DNA of 64,000 bases from Arthrobacter endolithicus. Lineage in GTDB: Bacteria; Actinomycetota; Actinomycetes; Actinomycetales; Micrococcaceae. Where the stretch lies: the NCBI RefSeq assembly GCF_026627425.1, contig NZ_JAPNLH010000002.1, positions 124,001-188,000 of the forward strand, in the 5' to 3' direction. Shown here in pieces: positions 51,241 through 59,374 of the stretch. The first letter of the stretch is position 1. The number at the start of each line of letters is the position of its first letter. A program made the translations under genes and the position numbers. The notes under the pieces were generated by a model, which saw nothing but the letters and a program-made list of their open reading frames with translations, was not told where the DNA came from and did no database searches.

Positions 51241-53274
51241 ATGACCGTCAATTCCCGGAATAATCCGTTCTTTTCCGTCAGCACGCTCCCCTATGGCTTC
51301 CCGGACTTTGCCAGTATCTCGGACGGGGACTTCGTGCCGGCGTTCGAGGCAGGATTCGGCGAACACCTCGCCGAGATCGCCGCCATCGGTTCAGCTGTGG
51401 AACCGGCAACATTCGAGAACACGGTGCTGGCGATGGAGCGCTCCGGGCAGCTGCTCTCCCGGGCGGCCGCTGTCTTTTTCAACAACTCTTCCGCGGATGC
51501 CACCACAGTCATCCAGGAGCTGGAAACGGTGGTTTCCCCGAAGTTTGCCGCGCACGAGGACAACATCTACCTTGACGCAAACCTGTACCAGCGTTTCCTG
51601 CACGTCGATACCGAAGGCCTGGACGATGAATCGGTGCGGCTGGTTGAGGAATACCGCAAGGCGTTTCGGCGTACCGGCGCCGATCTGGCACCGGCTGCGC
51701 AATCCAGATTGCGCGAGATCAACGAGGAGCTTTCATCGTTGGGCACCGAGTTTTCGCACGGCGTCCTGAAGAACACCAATGACGCCGCCCTGCTGGTTCG
51801 CGATGCCGCTGAGCTGGCAGGCCTGCCGGACGAAGATATCGCCAGCGCCTCCGAGGCAGCGAAGGCAGCGGGGCACGACGGCGGGTACCTGCTCACGCTG
51901 ATCCTACCGACGGCCCAACCCGCTCTGGAAATTCTGAGGAATCGGGGAACCCGACGTCGGCTCTTCGAGGCATCCATCGGCCGGGGGTCCGGCGACGGTT
52001 CCGCAGACACCCTGCCGGTGGCCGCGCGAATGGCAGCCCTGCGTGCCGAACGAGCTGCGCTGCTCGGCTTTGCGTCCCATGCCGCCTTCGTCACGGACGA
52101 TGAAACGGCCCCGTCGCTGGCAGCTGTGCGATCCATGCTGGCACGGCTGGCACCGTCCGCCGTGGCGAATGCCTGTACGGAAGCGGCCGTACTGACGGGG
52201 CTGGCCGAGGCCGAAGGCCATGATCTGGAACCCTGGGACTGGGCCTTCTATTCCGCGCAGGTCCGACGCGACAAATACGACGTCGACTTGGCCTCGCTTC
52301 GACCGTACTTCGAGTTCGAACGCGTACTGCGGGACGGCGTCTTCGCTGCGGCAACCCGGCTGTACGGAATCACCTTCCAGGAGCGGCCCGACCTGCACGG
52401 CTACCATCCGGAGGTCCGCGTTTGGGAGGTCTTCAACGCAGATGGAGCGGGGCTCGGCCTGTTCCTGGGCGACTACTACACCAGGGACAGCAAAAACGGC
52501 GGTGCCTGGATGAACCCGCTGGTGGAACAATCCACCCTGCTCAATCGCCGTTCCGTAGTGGTGAACAATCTCAACATTTCCAAGCCTCCCGTGGGCGAAC
52601 CAACCCTGCTGACCTACGACGAGGTGGTGACCTGCTTCCACGAATTCGGCCATGCCCTGCACGGTCTCTTCTCCGAGGTAACGTATCCGCGGTTCTCCGG
52701 CACCAATGTGCCGCGCGACTTTGTTGAGTACCCCTCCCAGGTCAACGAAATGTGGATCCTTTGGCCGGAAATCGTGCAGAACTACGCCCGGCACTACCGA
52801 AGCGGCGAACCCCTGCCGCCGGAGACAGTGGCGAAGCTTGAAGCTGCCCGCCTCTGGGGTGAAGGCTTCGCGACCACTGAGTATCTCGGTGCGGCACTGT
52901 TGGACCTTGCCTGGCACAGTCTGCCCCCGGGAACTCACGTGGCCGATCCGCTGGGCTTTGAGGCGCAGGCACTCTCCGACTCCGGCGTATCCCTACGCCT
53001 GGTTCCGCCGCGGTACAGGACCGGATATTTTAAACACATCTTTGCCGGTGGATACTCGGCCGGCTACTACGCCTATATTTGGAGCGAAGTCCTGGACGCG
53101 GACACGGTGGAGTGGTTCAAATCCAACGGCGGCCTGACCCGCAGCAACGGCGAGCACTTCCGTTCCACGCTCCTCGCCCGCGGCAACAGCGCGGATCCGC
53201 TGGAGTCCTTTCGGAACTTCCGCGGCAGGGACGCCGATCTTGCGCCGGTGTTAGCCCGCCGCGGGCTCAACTGA
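51241..53274 (+). CDS. M3 family oligopeptidase (peptidyl-dipeptidase Dcp-like)
   Basis: Zinc metallopeptidase that degrades short peptides in the cytosol. The HExxH motif HEFGHALHG places ligands at His467 and His471 with Glu468, and the third ligand is probably Glu496 in DFVEYPSQ. The N-terminal helical domain and the C-terminal YFKHIFAGGYSAGYYAYIW block are typical of Dcp. Length 677; no signal peptide. It starts 52 bases after asnB in the same direction and ends 7 bases from the convergent monooxygenase. Confidence 0.94.
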   Translation: MTVNSRNNPFFSVSTLPYGFPDFASISDGDFVPAFEAGFGEHLAEIAAIGSAVEPATFENTVLAMERSGQLLSRAAAVFFNNSSADATTVIQELETVVSPKFAAHEDNIYLDANLYQRFLHVDTEGLDDESVRLVEEYRKAFRRTGADLAPAAQSRLREINEELSSLGTEFSHGVLKNTNDAALLVRDAAELAGLPDEDIASASEAAKAAGHDGGYLLTLILPTAQPALEILRNRGTRRRLFEASIGRGSGDGSADTLPVAARMAALRAERAALLGFASHAAFVTDDETAPSLAAVRSMLARLAPSAVANACTEAAVLTGLAEAEGHDLEPWDWAFYSAQVRRDKYDVDLASLRPYFEFERVLRDGVFAAATRLYGITFQERPDLHGYHPEVRVWEVFNADGAGLGLFLGDYYTRDSKNGGAWMNPLVEQSTLLNRRSVVVNNLNISKPPVGEPTLLTYDEVVTCFHEFGHALHGLFSEVTYPRFSGTNVPRDFVEYPSQVNEMWILWPEIVQNYARHYRSGEPLPPETVAKLEAARLWGEGFATTEYLGAALLDLAWHSLPPGTHVADPLGFEAQALSDSGVSLRLVPPRYRTGYFKHIFAGGYSAGYYAYIWSEVLDADTVEWFKSNGGLTRSNGEHFRSTLLARGNSADPLESFRNFRGRDADLAPVLARRGLN

Positions 53275-53281
53275 CGCCGCC

Positions 53282-54556
53282 TTAAGTGCGCAACTGACGC
53301 GGGCTGAGCCGGTGCGGAGCACGGCTTCGGGCCACGCGTTCGGGCCGCAGCCCGATGCCGATTACTCTTGCCGGCAGCACCTGCAGCCACGGAAAGAAGG
53401 CGAGGAGCCGCAACGGCGGCGGAGCCTTCACAGGCTCGGTGCTGTCCAGCATCGGCAGAACCAGGAAGCGCTGCGCGATGCGCTGCAGCAGCTGGGTTCC
53501 CACGGTGGGGAACCAGCGCCGACGGTGGACCGCAGCAAGGATCCGGCGGGACGGCCACCCTGTTGCGGACCGCCCGGATCCCAGCACGCGAGCTGCGCAG
53601 ACCGCATCCTGAATGGCCAGATTAATCCCCACGCCGCCGATCGGAGACATGGCATGAGCGGCATCCCCAATGAACAATAGTCCTGGTTCCGACCATCGTC
53701 GCAGCCGGTCCAGCCGCACCGTCAACGTGCTCACATCGTCAAAACTCGCCAGCTCGGCGACGTTGTCGGCCAAGTCCGGAATCAGGTCCACGACGGACTG
53801 CCGCAGTACCTCGATCCCTGCGACCCGCACCCTTTCATCCCCGCCTTTGGGGATCACATAAGCGATCTGCCAGTAATCACCGCGATCAATGGCCAGCACC
53901 ACCTTGCCCGGGCCAAAATGCATGTCCAGTCCCCGGGCCGATCCGGCGGCCCGGCTAAGCCGAAACCACAGCACGTCCATCGGTGCGCCGTACTCTCGCG
54001 GCCGCATGCCGGCGCACCGGCGCAGCGCCGAGTTCCGGCCATCGGCAGCCACCGTGAGTTTGGCGCTCACCTGTACCATTCCGTCCGGCCCTCGCGCCCG
54101 GACTCCCTGGATAGCCCCGCCGCCCGGCACCAGATCAATGGCTTCATGGCTGCGCAGCAAATGGAAGCCGGGCAGCTTCTGGGCGGCTTTCGCCAGGACG
54201 TTCAGAAAGTCCGATTGTGGCATGAACCGGATGTACGGGTGAGCCGTTCGCAACCGTGAAAAATCCGCCACGCGATAGGTTCCGTCTGCAAAGGTGGTCC
54301 GCAGATCTGCGACGTCCCGGTGCGGAACCTCTTCCGTCTCCCCCACCAGACCCAGTTGGTCGAGCACATCCAGAGTGGACGGATGCACCGTGTCGCCGCG
54401 GAAGTCTCGAATGAAATCCGGGTGTTTTTCCAGCACGATCACGTCTAGCCCTTGGCGCGCCAACAGCAGCCCAAGCATCATGCCCGCCGGGCCGCCGCCC
54501 ACGATGCAGACATCCGTTTCATACTTCGTGACAACACCGTTCATGCTGACCATCAT
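53282..54556 (-). CDS. FAD-dependent monooxygenase (PHBH/UbiH type)
   Basis: Flavoprotein of the aromatic-ring hydroxylase family. The FAD dinucleotide loop GGGPAG is at residues 20-25, the TVAADGRNSALRR block (DG motif) near 170, and GDAAHAMSPIGGVGINLAIQD near 300 binds the FAD ribityl and pyrophosphate. The 424 residues contain no extra domain. The substrate cannot be told. It lies between the M3 peptidase and pdxS with a hairpin on its upstream side. Confidence 0.88.
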   Translation of the reverse strand: MMVSMNGVVTKYETDVCIVGGGPAGMMLGLLLARQGLDVIVLEKHPDFIRDFRGDTVHPSTLDVLDQLGLVGETEEVPHRDVADLRTTFADGTYRVADFSRLRTAHPYIRFMPQSDFLNVLAKAAQKLPGFHLLRSHEAIDLVPGGGAIQGVRARGPDGMVQVSAKLTVAADGRNSALRRCAGMRPREYGAPMDVLWFRLSRAAGSARGLDMHFGPGKVVLAIDRGDYWQIAYVIPKGGDERVRVAGIEVLRQSVVDLIPDLADNVAELASFDDVSTLTVRLDRLRRWSEPGLLFIGDAAHAMSPIGGVGINLAIQDAVCAARVLGSGRSATGWPSRRILAAVHRRRWFPTVGTQLLQRIAQRFLVLPMLDSTEPVKAPPPLRLLAFFPWLQVLPARVIGIGLRPERVARSRAPHRLSPRQLRT

Positions 54557-54586
54557 GGCCCGTACGTTGTCCCGCTACAACCACGC

Positions 54587-54622
54587 AAACGGGTCCGCCA
54601 CCTGATGGTGACGGACCCGTTT
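54587..54622 (-). terminator. terminator after pdxS
   Basis: AAACGGGTCCG (54587-54597) pairs perfectly with CGGACCCGTTT (54612-54622), and the inner CACC/GGTG pair adds four base pairs. It follows the pdxS stop and precedes the monooxygenase start. The T-run is short, as often in high-GC genomes. Confidence 0.75.
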
Positions 54623-54636
54623 AGGCGCTGTGGCCG

Positions 54637-55575
54637 TTACCAGCCGCGCGTGGCCAAACGGTGCGGCTCAGGAATCTCGTCAACGTTGATGCCGACCATG
54701 GCCTCGCCCAAACCGCGGGAGACCTTGGCAATGACATCGGCGTCATCGAAGAATGTGGTTGCCTTGACCACGGCAGCCGCACGCTCCGCCGGGTTTCCGG
54801 ACTTGAAGATTCCGGAACCCACAAAAACGCCGTCCGCGCCGAGCTGCATCATCATCGCTGCATCTGAGGGGGTGGCAATGCCGCCCGCGGTGAAAAGCAC
54901 CACAGGAAGTTTGCCGGTGGCGGCTATTTCCTTTACGAGTTCATACGGCGCCTGCAGCTCCTTGGCCGCCACGTACAACTCGTCCTCTGCCAGTGATGAC
55001 AGACGCTGGATTTCGGCCCGGATCTGGCGCATGTGCATGGTTGCGTTGGAGACGTCCCCGGTGCCGGCCTCACCCTTGGAACGGATCATCGCAGCGCCCT
55101 CGTTGATCCGGCGAAGTGCTTCGCCCAGATTCGTAGCTCCACACACGAACGGAACGGTGAAGTTCCACTTGTCGATGTGATGAGCGTAGTCGGCAGGAGT
55201 CAAGACCTCGGACTCGTCAATGTAGTCCACGCCCAACGACTGCAGCACCTGGGCCTCAACGAAATGTCCGATCCGGGCCTTGGCCATCACGGGAACGGAA
55301 ACCGCTTCGATGATCTTGTCGATCATGTCCGGGTCACTCATCCGCGAAACGCCGCCCTGTGCCCGGATGTCCGCGGGAACGCGCTCCAACGCCATAACCG
55401 CGACGGCGCCGGCATCTTCGGCAATGCGTGCTTGCTCAACGTTAATGACGTCCATAATGACGCCGCCCTTGAGCATCTCGGCCATGCCGCGCTTGACCCG
55501 GCTGCTGCCGGTTACCCCGGCCGCGGCACCGCCGCTGACAGGACCGGATACTGGCGTTACCTCAGGTGTAGACAC
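54637..55575 (-). CDS. pdxS: pyridoxal 5'-phosphate synthase lyase subunit PdxS
   Basis: Makes PLP from ribose 5-phosphate, glyceraldehyde 3-phosphate and ammonia from PdxT. Blocks: [56 protein letters not shown] and [20 protein letters not shown]. Length 312, with a short Ser/Gly-rich N-terminus. The start is GTG with AGGGG five bases upstream. Its glutaminase pdxT lies beyond asnB and the peptidase instead of beside it. Confidence 0.97.
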   Translation of the reverse strand: MSTPEVTPVSGPVSGGAAAGVTGSSRVKRGMAEMLKGGVIMDVINVEQARIAEDAGAVAVMALERVPADIRAQGGVSRMSDPDMIDKIIEAVSVPVMAKARIGHFVEAQVLQSLGVDYIDESEVLTPADYAHHIDKWNFTVPFVCGATNLGEALRRINEGAAMIRSKGEAGTGDVSNATMHMRQIRAEIQRLSSLAEDELYVAAKELQAPYELVKEIAATGKLPVVLFTAGGIATPSDAAMMMQLGADGVFVGSGIFKSGNPAERAAAVVKATTFFDDADVIAKVSRGLGEAMVGINVDEIPEPHRLATRGW

Positions 55576-55623
55576 AAAAACCCCTATGGGAAAGTAGATG
55601 AGAGCCTCTTGCGCAAGGCGTAA

Positions 55624-55668
55624 CTAGTCAGACTGAACTAGACACTTCAATCTTAGACCTCTAGTCAG
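55624..55668. promoter_or_regulatory. CTAGTCAG repeats upstream of pdxS
   Basis: CTAGTCAG occurs at 55624-55631 and 55661-55668, and the first is followed by an imperfect mirror CTGAACTAG (55633-55641). The dyad lies about 50-90 bases upstream of the pdxS GTG and could be an operator. No regulator gene is nearby. Confidence 0.35.
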
Positions 55669-55757
55669 GCCGCAAAGGATTTGCGTTACCTTACCCAGGC
55701 CGGGACAAGAGAGCCGGGTGCGGACCGCTACCCCGTGGGGTGTGGTCCCGCCCTCCT

Positions 55758-56483
55758 TCAGGGATGGCGGCGGGCTTCCCCCGCACGAGTCCCCCGACTG
55801 CCATCCGGGTCACTTTCGGCGCCCCCGCTCAGCATCGTGCCTGCATTACTGTCGGTATCACTGTTGGCGCCGCCGTCGAGCATGAACGCCTGACGACGGA
55901 CGGTCAGGATCCGCTGGAAGACCGTGTAAAGGCTGGCCGCGGCCAACAGGATCAGAACGATCAACAGCAGAATACTGCTGATACCCAGCCCTACCAGACC
56001 GGTTGCCACCAGCACCGACACCAGCCGGTCCGACCGCTCGGCGATGCCGACATTCGCTGTCATGCCCAGGCCTTCGGCCCGCGCTTTGGCATATGAAACG
56101 ATGCTTCCAAGGACCAAACAAATCAGGGCCATGACAGCTATCGTGTGGTTGTTGCCGCCGGTATAGAACCAGACAATAATGCCGGCGAACACTGCCCCAT
56201 CGCCGACACGGTCCAAGGTGGAATCAAGAAAAGCGCCCCACCGCCCGGACCGGCCAAGTGCTCGAGCCATCAACCCGTCGATGATGTCCGAAAAAACGAA
56301 GACCGTGATGACCACAGTTCCCCAGAAAAGCTGACCCAGCGGGTACCAGATCAGCGCCCCGGCGGCCACCCCCAGCGTCCCTACGATAGTGACCGCATCC
56401 GGCGAGATGCGCCACCGCACCAGGAGGTTGGCCACTGGGGAGAAGATAGCGGCGAAAAGTGCACGTGCGTACTTATTGAGCAT
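55758..56483 (-). CDS. CDP-alcohol phosphatidyltransferase (phosphatidylinositol-phosphate synthase-like)
   Basis: Polytopic membrane enzyme that joins CDP-diacylglycerol to an alcohol. The signature DIIDGLMARALGRSG...GAFLDSTLDRVGD (DxxDGxxARxxxxxxxxGxxxDxxxD) is complete at about residues 66-93. Five or six transmembrane helices. In mycobacteria the orthologous position is PgsA1, a phosphatidylinositol-phosphate synthase, beside the HIT gene. Length 241 with a Gly/Ser-rich tail. It overlaps the HIT gene by 11 bases. Confidence 0.9.
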   Translation of the reverse strand: MLNKYARALFAAIFSPVANLLVRWRISPDAVTIVGTLGVAAGALIWYPLGQLFWGTVVITVFVFSDIIDGLMARALGRSGRWGAFLDSTLDRVGDGAVFAGIIVWFYTGGNNHTIAVMALICLVLGSIVSYAKARAEGLGMTANVGIAERSDRLVSVLVATGLVGLGISSILLLIVLILLAAASLYTVFQRILTVRRQAFMLDGGANSDTDSNAGTMLSGGAESDPDGSRGTRAGEARRHP

Positions 56484-57159
56484 GGTCCGCTACAGGGTCT
56501 TCTGCGACAGCTGCGGCCCAAGCCTGCGCCACCTGGCAGCGGACGTCCCCCAGAGTCTGCGTAATAGCTTTGGTCTGGGCAATAATGGGCAGGAAATTCC
56601 CGTCGCCACCCCACCGCGGCACCACATGCTGGTGCAAGTGTGCGGAAATACCGGCACCCCCGGTTATGCCCTGGTTCATACCCAAATTAAACCCCGAAGG
56701 ATGGGAGACCGTGCGCAACACGCGCATAGCCTGTTGAGTCAGCGCCGCGAACTCCGCCGTTTCCGTCATCGTCAGATCCGTGTAGTCGGGAATATGCCGG
56801 TACGGACAGACCAGGAGGTGCCCTGGATTATAGGGATACAGGTTCAACACGACGTAAGCGGTCTCGCCGCGGTAGACAATGAGGGACTCTTCATCGGAGC
56901 GTGATGGAGCCACGCAGAACGGGCACTCATCCTTGTGGAACTGGTCCTGGCCCCCTTGGATGTAGGCCAGCCGGTGTGGCGTCCACAGTCGCTGGAAGGC
57001 ATCGGGGACCCCCGGGAGCACGAAATCATCCTGCACCGATCCCGGCTCTCCGGGCGCAGCCGATCCAGGCTGCCCGGGGTCTGCCGCACCCGTGCTACCT
57101 ACTCCGGGCGCGCCCGGCCCGGGTTCGACCGCCGCTGAGTTATCCACATCGTTCCCCAC
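56473..57159 (-). CDS. HIT family protein (diadenosine tetraphosphate phosphorylase-like)
   Basis: Histidine-triad nucleotide hydrolase/phosphorylase; the mycobacterial counterpart Rv2613c is an Ap4A phosphorylase. The triad HLHQHVVPRW is near residue 173, the cysteine cluster of the N-terminus includes FHKDECPFC, and YPYNPGHLLVCPYRH is conserved. Residues 1-50 are Gly/Pro/Ala-rich and the true start may be downstream. It lies 17 bases after thrS and overlaps pgsA. Confidence 0.92.
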   Translation of the reverse strand: MGNDVDNSAAVEPGPGAPGVGSTGAADPGQPGSAAPGEPGSVQDDFVLPGVPDAFQRLWTPHRLAYIQGGQDQFHKDECPFCVAPSRSDEESLIVYRGETAYVVLNLYPYNPGHLLVCPYRHIPDYTDLTMTETAEFAALTQQAMRVLRTVSHPSGFNLGMNQGITGGAGISAHLHQHVVPRWGGDGNFLPIIAQTKAITQTLGDVRCQVAQAWAAAVAEDPVADHAQ

Positions 57160-57176
57160 AATAGCCCGCCTGCCCG

Positions 57177-59198
57177 CTACGCCGTCCGGTTCCGGACTGC
57201 GTCAACAATCCGGGACACGGCCTCATCCACCGGAACCCCGTTGTCTTGGCTGCCGTCCCGGAACCGGAAAGACACAGCCGAAGCATCGACGTCGTCACCC
57301 CCGGCAATTAGCACAAACGGCACCTTGTCCTTACTGGCCGTCCGGATTTTCTTGGGGAACCTGTCCGAGGACGTGTCGACTTCGGCACGGATGCCGTGGG
57401 CCTTGAGCTTGTCGACGACGTCGAACATGTACTCATTAAAGGTCTCCGCCACCGGGACTGCCACTACCTGAACAGGTGACAGCCACGCCGGGAAGGCCCC
57501 GGCGTAATGTTCCGTCAGGACTGCCATGAACCGCTCCACCGAGCCGAACAGGGCCCGGTGAATCATCACAGGGCGCTGCCGAGTGCCATCTGCCGCCTGG
57601 TATTCCAGTTCGAAGCGCTCCGGCAGGTTGAAATCCAGCTGAATTGTAGACATTTGCCAGGTCCGGCCGATGGCGTCTCTTGCCTGCACGGAAATCTTCG
57701 GACCGTAGAAAGCCGCGCCGCCCGGGTCCGGGACCAAGTCCAGCCCGGAAGCTTCCGCGACCTCCGCAAGCGTTCTGGTGGCTTCATCCCAGGCATCATC
57801 CGAACCGACAAACTTCTCCGGGTCCTTGGTGGATAGTTCCAGGTAGAAGTCCTCCAGTCCGTAGTCCTTGAGCAGATCCAGCACGAAGTTCAAGGTGGAG
57901 GTCAGCTCGTCCTTCATCTGCTCGCGGGTGCAATAGATGTGGGCATCATCCTGAGTCATGCCCCGCACCCGGGTCAGCCCATGGATGACGCCGGACTTTT
58001 CATAGCGATAGACAGATCCGAATTCGAAGAGCCTCAGTGGCAGTTCGCGATAGGAACGGCCGCGGGAGCGGAAGACCAAATTGTGCATGGGACAGTTCAT
58101 CGGCTTGAGGTAGTAGTCCACCCCAGGCTTGCGCACGGTGCCGTCACCATTGAGTTCCGCATCCACGTGCATGGGCGGGAACATGCCGTCCTTGTACCAA
58201 TCCAGGTGCCCGGAGACTTCGTAAAGATGCGCCTTGGTGATGTGCGGGGTATAAACGAAGTCGTACCCGGCCTCCACATGCCGCTGCCGGGAATAGTCCT
58301 CCATCGCTTTGCGGATAATTCCACCCTTGGGGTGGAAAATCGGCAGGCCGGAACCTAGCTCGTCCGGAAAGGAAAAAAGGTCCAATTCAATACCGAGCTT
58401 ACGGTGATCCCGGCGCTCGGCCTCGGCAATTCGCTCCTGGTATGCCTTGAGCGCATCCTTGGTCGGCCATGCCGTCCCGTAAATCCGCTGCAGCTGCTTG
58501 TTGTTCTGGTTTCCCCTCCAGTAGGCAGCGGCGCTCCGGGTCAGGGCGAAAGCATTTGAAATCAGTTTTGTGTTTGGCAAATGCGGACCCCGACAAAGAT
58601 CGCACCAGACGGTGGTTCCCTCTTTGCGCTCCACATTGTCGTAAATGGTCAGCTCGGCGCCGCCCACTTCCACGTTGGAACCATCATCCGCCGAGGCTGC
58701 GTCCGTTCCAGTGGAACCCTTGATACCGATCAATTCGAGTTTGTACGGCTCATTCTTCATCGCCTCGCGTGCCTGCTCTTCGGTGACGACCCGGCGGACA
58801 AACTTTTGGTTGCTGTTGATGATCTTCTGCATCATCTTTTCCAGCTGTTTCAGATCCTCAGGGGTGAAAGGCTCCTCAACGTCAAAGTCAAAGTAAAAAC
58901 CGTCGGTAATATAAGGACCGATTCCCAATTTGGCGTCCGGTCGCAACTGCTGAACGGCCTGCGCCATGACGTGGGCGCTTGAGTGCCGGAGCACATTGAG
59001 TCCGTCAGGGGAATCGATAGTGACAGCTTCGACGGCGGAACCGGGCTCTAGCGGCTGGTCCAGATCCTTCAGCTCGCCATTCACCCGCATAACGACGACG
59101 TCGCGCCGCTCAAAGAAGACTTCGGCACCAGTGGTGCCCGTGTTCACCGTGGTCTCTTCGCCGTCGACGATAAGGGTGATTTGAGTATCCACTGGCAC
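57177..59198 (-). CDS. thrS: threonine-tRNA ligase
   Basis: Charges tRNA-Thr and edits Ser-tRNA. The N-terminal TGS domain is followed by the editing domain [14 protein letters not shown], the catalytic core with [21 protein letters not shown] (zinc Cys, motif 2) and a C-terminal anticodon domain ([21 protein letters not shown]). The frame extends to 59261, but GTG 59198 has AGGAG with a five-base spacing, giving 673 residues and a normal start. Confidence 0.97.
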   Translation of the reverse strand: MPVDTQITLIVDGEETTVNTGTTGAEVFFERRDVVVMRVNGELKDLDQPLEPGSAVEAVTIDSPDGLNVLRHSSAHVMAQAVQQLRPDAKLGIGPYITDGFYFDFDVEEPFTPEDLKQLEKMMQKIINSNQKFVRRVVTEEQAREAMKNEPYKLELIGIKGSTGTDAASADDGSNVEVGGAELTIYDNVERKEGTTVWCDLCRGPHLPNTKLISNAFALTRSAAAYWRGNQNNKQLQRIYGTAWPTKDALKAYQERIAEAERRDHRKLGIELDLFSFPDELGSGLPIFHPKGGIIRKAMEDYSRQRHVEAGYDFVYTPHITKAHLYEVSGHLDWYKDGMFPPMHVDAELNGDGTVRKPGVDYYLKPMNCPMHNLVFRSRGRSYRELPLRLFEFGSVYRYEKSGVIHGLTRVRGMTQDDAHIYCTREQMKDELTSTLNFVLDLLKDYGLEDFYLELSTKDPEKFVGSDDAWDEATRTLAEVAEASGLDLVPDPGGAAFYGPKISVQARDAIGRTWQMSTIQLDFNLPERFELEYQAADGTRQRPVMIHRALFGSVERFMAVLTEHYAGAFPAWLSPVQVVAVPVAETFNEYMFDVVDKLKAHGIRAEVDTSSDRFPKKIRTASKDKVPFVLIAGGDDVDASAVSFRFRDGSQDNGVPVDEAVSRIVDAVRNRTA

Positions 59199-59374
59199 TT
59201 CTGCTCCTAAAATCGCGTGTGTGGCTCCGTCTAAGCAACATACGAGGGTTGCTGTAAGCACTTGACGATCGTACTGGGAACATCACGCGCCGACCAACAT
59301 CAAGCTCCGAGCTGCAAGGCACCCATCCGGTTCGATAACCTATGGGTGATAGCTCCTCACCACCAACTGCCTTC

